Assembly: GCA_024699325.1 (NCBI GenBank)
Contig: JAILPS010000005.1
Span: forward strand, 1-63,804
From: Lachnospiraceae bacterium
GTDB lineage: Bacteria > Bacillota > Clostridia > Lachnospirales > Lachnospiraceae
DNA: 63,804 nt
Direction of reading: 5' to 3'
Shown here: positions 57,888-63,804 of the stretch, one piece after another
Numbering within the stretch: position 1 is the first letter of the stretch
How the letters are laid out: each line of letters starts with the position of its first letter
Notes under the pieces: generated by a model
Databases searched by the model: none
Told to the model about the DNA's origin: nothing
The model's input: only the letters and a program-made list of their open reading frames with translations
Program-made: the position numbers and the translations under genes

Positions 57888-59015
57888 ATGGAAGAGATTA
57901 ATAACTGGGCGGATGAAGCCCTGGAGAAGCTGATTAAGAAGATGCCCGTGGTAGCCACGAGAAATTCAGGCCGCATTCCGTATCTTACGAAGGACGGACT
58001 GTATGAGGACATGAGCGAGGCAGGCTACTGCTGGTGGACCAACGGCTTCTGGGGCGGAGTTCTGTGGCAGATGCATAACCTTACGGGGGATGAGCTGTAT
58101 CTGAGAGAGGCGAAGATTCTAGAGGAGAAGCTTGACAGGAATCTCATGGACCCATTCGGGATGGACCACGATTCGGGCTTTAAGTGGCTTCTCACAGCCG
58201 TTGCCGACTATAAAATTACGAAGGATGATAAGGCATTTAAGAGAGGCCTTCTCGCGGCTGAGAACATGGCCGGAAGGTTCAATCTGGCGGGCGGTTATAT
58301 AAGAGCGTGGAACGATAACGGCGACGGAAGCAATGCGGGAACTGCCATAATTGACTGCATGATGAACCTGCCGCTTCTGTACTGGGCGAGCAGCGTTACC
58401 AGGGATCCGAGGTTTTCACAGATCGCGAAGGCGCACGCGCAGACCACCATCAACAACTTCATACGCCCTGACTATTCTGTTATCCACATTGGACGTTTTG
58501 ACAGCACCACTGGAGAGTTTCTCGGAAGCGAGGGCGGACAGGGCATGGCAGAGGGCAGCAGCTGGACGAGAGGCCAGGCGTGGGCGCTCTATGGTTTTAC
58601 CATGTCATATTTGCACACGAGAAATAATAAGTATTTAGGAGTTGCCTGCAGGATTGCGGACAGGTTTATAGAGAGAATTCCTGAGAATTATCACATCCCT
58701 GTGGATTTTGATCAGCCATACGAATGTGCGTGGGAGGATTCGTCAGCCGCAGCTATAGCTGCCTGCGGTCTTCTTAAGCTCTCAGAGTGTGTGCACTACG
58801 AATCTGAGAAGAAGAATTACAAAAACACAGGCGAAATGTTGCTTAAAACGCTCTATGATGAGTTGTCAAACTGGGACGACAGCGTTGACTACATAATCGA
58901 CAACTGCTCAGTGGCATATCATGATAAGGAGCACAACTTCCCCATGGTTTACGGTGACTACTATTTTATCGAAGGTCTCCTAAGACTTAAGGGCAAGGAT
59001 ATTTTCCTGTGGTAA
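57888..59015 (+). CDS. Unsaturated glucuronyl hydrolase, GH88 family
   Basis: The 375-aa protein shows the alpha6/alpha6-barrel GH88 motifs WWTNGFWGGVLWQMH, MDHDSGFKWLL, IRAWNDNGDGSNAGTAIIDCMMNLPLLYW, EGSSWTRGQAWALYGF and CAWEDSSAAAIAACGL. The Asp in IIDCMMN is likely catalytic. GH88 enzymes remove the unsaturated uronic acid from oligosaccharides made by polysaccharide lyases. No signal peptide is seen, so it should be cytoplasmic. It is followed 9 nt later by the DUF2264 gene. Confidence 0.87.
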   Translation: MEEINNWADEALEKLIKKMPVVATRNSGRIPYLTKDGLYEDMSEAGYCWWTNGFWGGVLWQMHNLTGDELYLREAKILEEKLDRNLMDPFGMDHDSGFKWLLTAVADYKITKDDKAFKRGLLAAENMAGRFNLAGGYIRAWNDNGDGSNAGTAIIDCMMNLPLLYWASSVTRDPRFSQIAKAHAQTTINNFIRPDYSVIHIGRFDSTTGEFLGSEGGQGMAEGSSWTRGQAWALYGFTMSYLHTRNNKYLGVACRIADRFIERIPENYHIPVDFDQPYECAWEDSSAAAIAACGLLKLSECVHYESEKKNYKNTGEMLLKTLYDELSNWDDSVDYIIDNCSVAYHDKEHNFPMVYGDYYFIEGLLRLKGKDIFLW

Positions 59016-59024
59016 GGAGGGCGT

Positions 59025-61124
59025 ATGAAGTTCATTCCACGATGTAAAGATTACAATTTAAGCCCATACACAGGGCTTACAAGAAGCGACTGGATAGACG
59101 CCGCTAAGTATATTTTGGAGGGCGTTTTTAAGAATATTAAGGATATCGACACGCCCGTGGTACTGCCCAGGCGGGAGACCGAAATCACCTATCCCCACAG
59201 CTATTCAGACCCTAAGTGGAGGGCAGCTGAGGAGAGAGCGGAGATGTTTGAGGGACTGACCAGAACATTTTTTATCGCGGCGCCTCTTATCGCTTTAGAC
59301 GAAAACATAGAGATTGCTGGCATTAAGCTCAGGGATTACTACGCGCATCAGGTGCTCAGATCATGCAATCCTACCGACCCGATATGTGTAGGAACATATG
59401 AGTCACTAATTGAGATGACGCAGTGCATGGACCCCTTCAGACCATTTCAGCAGACGGTTGAGACCTCTGCTTTAGTCATATGCCTCTGGACCTGTAAGGA
59501 AAAACTCTGGGACAGGTATTCCAAGGAGCAGAAGGATATCGTGGCCACTTTTTTGCAGAGCTTTGCGAAGGCTGCCACGGTGCCGCAGAACTGGAGACTC
59601 TTCAACATGCTGGACATGGCCTTCCTGTCAGGCGAGGGCTACGAGATAGATGCGGACATCATGAGGGACCATGCCTGCGCGGTGCTTGACTACTATGCGG
59701 GCGACGGCTGGTACAGGGACGGACAGTGTTTTGACTACTATTCCTGCTGGGCGTTCAACTTCTATGGTCCTATGTGGTGCGAGAAATACGGCTATGAGCA
59801 CGAGCCGTATGTGGCGGCTAAGATTGAGGAATATTCCAACAAGCTCATGGAATCCTACGACAGGATGTTTGACAGGGACGGCTTCACAAATATGTGGGGC
59901 AGGAGCAATATTTACCGCTTCGCCGCGGTCTCTGCGTTTGACGGAAATTTTTATCTGAGAGATTCGAAGGCAAATCCGGGACTTGCGAGAAGGATTTCTT
60001 CAGGAAGCCTCATGCAGTTTTTGGGGCGCGATGACTTCATGTGGAACGGCATCCCGACCATGGGCTTTTACGGTCAGTTTGCTCCGCTAGTTCAGGGTTA
60101 TTCCTGCACGGAGAGTGTCTACTGGATGGGCAAGGCATTCTTATGCCTGCATTTACCTGAGGATCACCCCTTCTGGACTACTAAGGAGGAGGGCGGAGTG
60201 TGGGACACACTCTCTGAGAGCGAGACCTCGGAAATGTTTTTGGAGGGGCCCGGCTTAATGCTCACAGCTCACGGCGGAAACGGCGAGACCACCTACAGAA
60301 CAGCGAAGGTTTTGAAGGCGCAGAACGATATCCACGGCATGGACAACTATTCGAAACTGTCATATAACACGAAGTATCCGTGGGAGGCGCAGCCTGATAT
60401 CAACCTGCAGCCTGACGCAAAGCCTCTCATGGCATACAAGAAGGGCGATGTGGCCTCACAGCAGTACGTTCTTATGGACGGTGTGGGCGGCTACACCTCA
60501 TACTGCAATGCGACATTTCTCGCAGGGGTGAGGGATGGCATACTCTACCGCAAGCAGTTTTTTGACTTCAGCACGAAGGCGGAATACCACTGGATGCAGA
60601 GCATGTTCCTGGCGGATTTCTCTGTGCCTCTTGGCACTATCCGCGTGGATAAGCTGAAGCTTTTCAGGAGACCTGTGGTGCTGACTCTGGGCTCATACGG
60701 TTTCCCTGACAACGGCACATCTGTAAATGTTTTGCGCGACGGCGCGCACACTGCGGTGGTGCTTAAGGGCAAGGATTCTCTTGGCAATCCTAAACAGATG
60801 GCTATGACTATATTTGCAGGTTTTTCAGACCTCTTAGTGACTAAGAGTTGTGGAACTAATCCAGACAGCGAGAAGAGCCTCGTTGTATTTGGACAGGCCG
60901 CTATGAACAAGCCATACGGCGGCGGGGAGAACTATGTATATGTGAGCCAGGTGATCACCAGAAACGACGATAAGGACTTTACTGACGAGGAGCTCTTCCC
61001 GATAGAGTATGTGGAGTTTACGGACGGCGCAGGCGGTGTGTTTGGCCCTGTGAAACTTATAATGAAGGATGGAAGTGTTAAAAATATTGACTACGAGCAG
61101 ATGGAAGGAAGACTGATGCTATAA
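59025..61124 (+). CDS. DUF2264-family protein, probable glycan-active enzyme
   Basis: The 699-aa protein matches DUF2264: LTRSDWIDAAKYILEG near the start, YPHSYSDPKWRAAEERAEMFEGLTRTFFIAAPLIA, and NMLDMAFLSGEGYEIDAD. GDGWYRDGQCFDYYSCWAFNFYGPMW and NMWGRSNIYRFAAVSA follow. The N-terminal 400 residues look like an alpha/alpha barrel and the rest is beta-rich, as in lyase- or hydrolase-type glycan enzymes. Some members of this family are, as I recall, exo-acting on glucuronides, which would fit the GH88 partner. The substrate is not established here. GGAGGG precedes the ATG. Confidence 0.8.
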   Translation: MKFIPRCKDYNLSPYTGLTRSDWIDAAKYILEGVFKNIKDIDTPVVLPRRETEITYPHSYSDPKWRAAEERAEMFEGLTRTFFIAAPLIALDENIEIAGIKLRDYYAHQVLRSCNPTDPICVGTYESLIEMTQCMDPFRPFQQTVETSALVICLWTCKEKLWDRYSKEQKDIVATFLQSFAKAATVPQNWRLFNMLDMAFLSGEGYEIDADIMRDHACAVLDYYAGDGWYRDGQCFDYYSCWAFNFYGPMWCEKYGYEHEPYVAAKIEEYSNKLMESYDRMFDRDGFTNMWGRSNIYRFAAVSAFDGNFYLRDSKANPGLARRISSGSLMQFLGRDDFMWNGIPTMGFYGQFAPLVQGYSCTESVYWMGKAFLCLHLPEDHPFWTTKEEGGVWDTLSESETSEMFLEGPGLMLTAHGGNGETTYRTAKVLKAQNDIHGMDNYSKLSYNTKYPWEAQPDINLQPDAKPLMAYKKGDVASQQYVLMDGVGGYTSYCNATFLAGVRDGILYRKQFFDFSTKAEYHWMQSMFLADFSVPLGTIRVDKLKLFRRPVVLTLGSYGFPDNGTSVNVLRDGAHTAVVLKGKDSLGNPKQMAMTIFAGFSDLLVTKSCGTNPDSEKSLVVFGQAAMNKPYGGGENYVYVSQVITRNDDKDFTDEELFPIEYVEFTDGAGGVFGPVKLIMKDGSVKNIDYEQMEGRLML

Positions 61125-61331
61125 GTTATTTATTTTTCTTGCAATAGAACTATGAGTATGAGATAATAAAGGTGTATTTTTAGAGTTGCGTGATGGTATT
61201 AAGAATTATTGTAGTCGAGTAGTCGATTGGCATTGTGACCGGCTCGGGATGTTTTCACAATTAATTTGCTCAAGTCAGGTTTTCTGTGAAATTTCTAATG
61301 GGCCGATGTTCAAATTCACGGAGGTGTTACT

Positions 61332-62225
61332 ATGAAGAAATATAAACATGTTATTGGATTATGCCTGGGCGTTATCTTGCTGTGCATCTGTCTGGGGATT
61401 GGCTTCTCAACAGATATGTTTGACAGTTTTGAGGATATGGCCGAAGGCATGACAGCTGACGGAACAACATTTCTTAAGGCCGCAGTTGCCATATTCATTC
61501 TGGTGATTGTGAGCAACTTCTTCCAGTTGTTTGTGAATCTGTTGAAGAAGGGACACGGAAGAGCTCTCACAATGGCGAGCGTTATCTCAAGCTTGATCAA
61601 ATATGCCATTGTAATATTTGGCATATGCTGGGTTCTGACCATATTTGGCGTGAATGTTAACACTATCTTCGCATCTATTGGAGTTATGGCTTTGATAGTT
61701 GGTTTTGGCGCAGAGCGCATGGTCGCAGACGTTGTCACAGGTGTATTCTTTCTGTTTGAGAATAATTTCAATGTGGGTGATATCATTGAGGTTGACGGCT
61801 TCAGAGGAACCGTGGACACCATAGGTATCAGAACCATTAGCCTCAGAGATACAGGCGGAAACATTAAGATAATCAACAATTCCGACCTGGCGAACATCAT
61901 AAACCGCTCGGCTCAGGGCTCTGTTGCGCTTGCTGAGGTGGGTGTTGCGTACTCCACAGATCTCGACGAGCTGGAGGAGAAGATTGGCGATATCTTAGCT
62001 AAGATTAGGGAGAAGAGAAGTGATATCTTCATCGGCGAGATCAACTACTTAGGAGTCGAGGCACTGGCTGATTCCGCAGTGGTTCTTAAGTTCAAGGCAG
62101 ATGTCGCCGAGAAGGATATCTTTGCGGGCAGACGTGTTCTCAATAAGGAGCTTAAGTGCGCGTTTGACAGAGAGGGCATCGAGATTGCATTTCCACAGAT
62201 TGATGTGCATATGAAACAGAAATAG
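61332..62225 (+). CDS. Mechanosensitive ion channel, MscS family
   Basis: The 297-aa protein has an N-terminal signal-like helix, two further helices (about 48-70, 80-105) and the pore helix TIFASIGVMALIVGFGAERMVADVVTG. The soluble beta domain follows (NNFNVGDIIEVDGFRGTVDTIGIRTISLRD). It protects against osmotic downshock. GGAGG precedes the ATG. The upstream 207-nt gap shows no feature. Confidence 0.9.
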   Translation: MKKYKHVIGLCLGVILLCICLGIGFSTDMFDSFEDMAEGMTADGTTFLKAAVAIFILVIVSNFFQLFVNLLKKGHGRALTMASVISSLIKYAIVIFGICWVLTIFGVNVNTIFASIGVMALIVGFGAERMVADVVTGVFFLFENNFNVGDIIEVDGFRGTVDTIGIRTISLRDTGGNIKIINNSDLANIINRSAQGSVALAEVGVAYSTDLDELEEKIGDILAKIREKRSDIFIGEINYLGVEALADSAVVLKFKADVAEKDIFAGRRVLNKELKCAFDREGIEIAFPQIDVHMKQK

Positions 62226-62236
62226 CGGAGGGGCCT

Positions 62237-63268
62237 ATGAAGGATGAATTTAATCAGAGTGGTCTGAACGAATTCAATGTCCCTGAGGAGTTTCCAACAG
62301 CTGATGTAAACGAATTCAACTCAACAAACCAGAAGGCTGAAGACTTCGGCGGTGAGAGCGTGGGAAGTAAGAGAAGGAAGACCAACTCTAAAATGAAGGC
62401 CTATCTCATGGCTTCTGCGCTTACTATCGTGAGCGTTACCGCTATTGCCTCCACAGATGTGGATGAGCATTCCACTGTGATTGTTGACGATGAAGGTGAT
62501 GAGGATGAAGAGACGGATGAGCCTGAGGAGACTGAGGATGGAGAGACGGATGAGCCTGAGGAGACTGAGGATGGAGTGACCGAGAAGGCCGACGCAGCAT
62601 TTCCTGTGCTTAACAATCTCGAGCCTAACGGCGAGGCTGTGGGCTGGGGTGTCGTGAACGAGGAATTCATAAACACGGTTGCCTATGACGGCGTAAGGTA
62701 CTGGATTCACAAGAATCCAAACCTTGTCTATGATGTGACAGCTGTGGACGGCATAAGCTATGACGAGAGCACAAACACCTTAACGCTTGATAATTTCTCG
62801 GGCATTAGCGTGGTGGCAAATCTCATGGGCAACAGCTTCACCATAGAGCTTAAGGGTGACAACGTCATAGAGAGCCAGCTGCTTGTGTGGGGCTTCTACT
62901 ACGGCGGAAGCGTAACATTTACAGGCGATGGAACCCTGACCATAGGAGAGGACAGTACATACAGAGAGCAGGATGGACTGATGCTTGTGGCGGAGGATTC
63001 GCCAAGCTGTATCATGGTCAACGAGGGCGTGACGCTCGACATATATGGCACGAATTCTGCAATCATGGTTACGGGCAAAACCATCGAAAACTGGAATGAT
63101 GGAAGCGACCTGAAGGGCCTCTACTACATCGGTGACCTGACACTTACAGGAGGTGTCAGAAGTGATATCGATTACTATTATTACGGCGATAACACGAAGG
63201 GAATAACGGCAGACTACACGGTGCTTGACGAGGACGGCAATCCGTCAACACATGTGATAATTAAATAG
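62237..63268 (+). CDS. Cell-surface hypothetical protein with acidic repeats
   Basis: The 343-aa protein has a polar N-terminus of about 50 residues, then a membrane segment (YLMASALTIVSVTAIAS, about 56-72), and an Asp/Glu-rich stretch (about 80-113) with an exact 11-residue repeat. The C-terminal body (about 115-343) resembles carbohydrate-binding or right-handed beta-helix motifs (NTLTLDNFSGISVVANLMG, GGSVTFTGDGTLTIGED). It seems a type II membrane protein with an outer beta domain. Function unknown. It lies 11 nt after mscS. Confidence 0.65.
   Translation: MKDEFNQSGLNEFNVPEEFPTADVNEFNSTNQKAEDFGGESVGSKRRKTNSKMKAYLMASALTIVSVTAIASTDVDEHSTVIVDDEGDEDEETDEPEETEDGETDEPEETEDGVTEKADAAFPVLNNLEPNGEAVGWGVVNEEFINTVAYDGVRYWIHKNPNLVYDVTAVDGISYDESTNTLTLDNFSGISVVANLMGNSFTIELKGDNVIESQLLVWGFYYGGSVTFTGDGTLTIGEDSTYREQDGLMLVAEDSPSCIMVNEGVTLDIYGTNSAIMVTGKTIENWNDGSDLKGLYYIGDLTLTGGVRSDIDYYYYGDNTKGITADYTVLDEDGNPSTHVIIK
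62510..62575 (+). repeat. Perfect 33-bp tandem duplication inside the acidic stretch
   Basis: Two identical 33-bp units (62510-62542 and 62543-62575), beginning GAGACGGATGAGCC, encode ETDEPEETEDG twice. In-frame, so copy number could vary by slippage. Confidence 0.9.
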
Positions 63269-63273
63269 TTTCT

Positions 63274-63302
63274 GAGGCATATCTTTGGATATGCCTCTTT
63301 TA
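63274..63302 (+). terminator. Terminator after the surface-protein gene
   Basis: GAGGCATATC and GATATGCCTC around TTTG, then T5. Confidence 0.9.
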
Positions 63303-63315
63303 TACTGAGGATTGA

Positions 63316-63537
63316 GATGTAAGTGAAGTTGCGGGACAGGCTAAAGCACTTGAGATCGGCTATCAGATCTGTGATAAATACAGTGGCAGAGGTCTTGCTA
63401 CCGAGGTGCTCGGTGCTATGACGGAGTTCTCGTTTGAAAGATTTGGAGCGACGGTCAGTTATGGACGAGTGGTCCGAGGCAATACTGCATCGGCAAGAGT
63501 GTTGGATAATATTTTCCAGGATAACTTACTAACATAG
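63316..63537 (+). pseudogene. GNAT acetyltransferase fragment (RimJ-like)
   Basis: An open frame without start reads ALEIGYQICDKYSGRGLATE and then VVRGNTASARVLDNIF before TAG 63535. This is the acetyl-CoA-binding half of RimJ-type acetyltransferases (the R/Q-GxGxA loop and the N-x-A-S-x-R motif). The N-terminal half and the final GF element are missing or altered. The sequence is a relic. Confidence 0.55.
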
Positions 63538-63624
63538 ACAGTGACAAAAACGGGCACATGAGACCAAATATATCAAAGTAGGTATTGAAAAAAGGCTGCA
63601 ATCAGATATAGGAGTATTTGTTAA

Positions 63625-63804
63625 ATGAAGCGGCATTTTGAAGCTCTGATGGTATGCGTTGATAAAAACCAACAAGGCAAAGGAATCGCATCAGAACTGA
63701 TAAGATTTGCAAAAGAAAAGGCTGATATGGAAGGTATACCGCTCCTGTTTGATACGGATATGAAAGCTTACGCAGAAATGTATCAACATTTCGGATGTGA
63801 ACTA
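63625..63804 (+). CDS. GNAT acetyltransferase, N-truncated and cut by the window edge
   Basis: From ATG 63625 (MKRHFEALMVCVDKNQQGKG) the frame stays open to the window end. QQGKGIASELI is the acetyl-CoA loop and MYQHFGCEL the C-terminal element. GNAT proteins usually have 70 or more residues before the first strand seen here, and no ribosome site is found. It is probably another fragment, although the remainder lies outside the window. Confidence 0.45.
   Translation, partial: MKRHFEALMVCVDKNQQGKGIASELIRFAKEKADMEGIPLLFDTDMKAYAEMYQHFGCEL

Noticed and set aside
1-63804. tRNA, rRNA or integrase genes marking an island boundary
   Set aside because: I looked for tRNA-like ends and recombinase motifs around the accessory region and saw none, so no island edge or attachment site can be supported.

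Overview
The window looks like part of a Lachnospiraceae chromosome (Clostridia), most like the Butyrivibrio / Pseudobutyrivibrio / Roseburia group. This is inferred from gene content and style: strong AGGAGG ribosome sites, YesMN-type sugar sensing, the agmatine-to-spermidine operon of gut and rumen clostridia, and secreted or membrane-anchored glycoside hydrolases. No rRNA or tRNA gene was seen.

Layout. 1-4.7 kb: accessory and decaying genes (GrpB, GNAT and CobW fragments, a shortened HTH gene), then a HAD nucleotidase and a glutaredoxin. 4.9-8.2 kb: two tandem ABC ATPase-permease pairs. 8.4-12.2 kb: an ECF sigma factor with a membrane VWA protein, and a DUF218 membrane protein. 12.2-19.2 kb: a six-gene polyamine operon (speA-speE-carboxyspermidine dehydrogenase-decarboxylase-aguA-aguB) behind a structured leader that ends in an intrinsic terminator. 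19.2-23.3 kb: GH44, an AraC regulator and GH27. 23.8-24.2 kb: two tandem small RNAs with matching promoters.

24.3-39.7 kb is an accessory, defence-rich region. It holds an esterase pseudogene; a PLD-helicase (DUF3427), Nudix and macro-domain cluster; several small orphan genes; a roughly 575-nt highly structured non-coding RNA; a small HTH gene; a compact Cas12f-family nuclease of 493 aa; a predicted tracrRNA; a CRISPR array (36-nt repeats, 30-nt spacers); a DUF898 protein with internal duplication; a lipoprotein; an aldo/keto reductase; and a RloA/RloB-type pair. The large RNA, HTH gene, Cas12f, tracrRNA and array are consecutive and on one strand. No cas1, cas2 or cas4 is visible.

39.7-48.9 kb: YesN/YesM two-component system, a sugar-binding lipoprotein, and a complete sugar ABC importer. 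49-53.5 kb: Sel1-like, transglutaminase-like and HD hydrolase genes, a small RNA, and a WYL regulator. 53.5-56.9 kb: an amino-acid ABC importer and a metallo-beta-lactamase-fold lipoprotein. 57-61.1 kb: an AraC regulator with GH88 and DUF2264 genes. 61.3-63.3 kb: MscS and a secreted protein. The right edge again holds acetyltransferase fragments.

The main discoveries are the minimal type V-F locus beside a giant structured RNA; five promoters with ATTCCCAA exactly 21 nt upstream of a -10 box, which link accessory genes, the helicase and the WYL regulator; and a twin small-RNA locus with 11-bp-spaced PhoP-like boxes and C-rich seeds. All calls come from reading the sequence; no database search or folding program was run.
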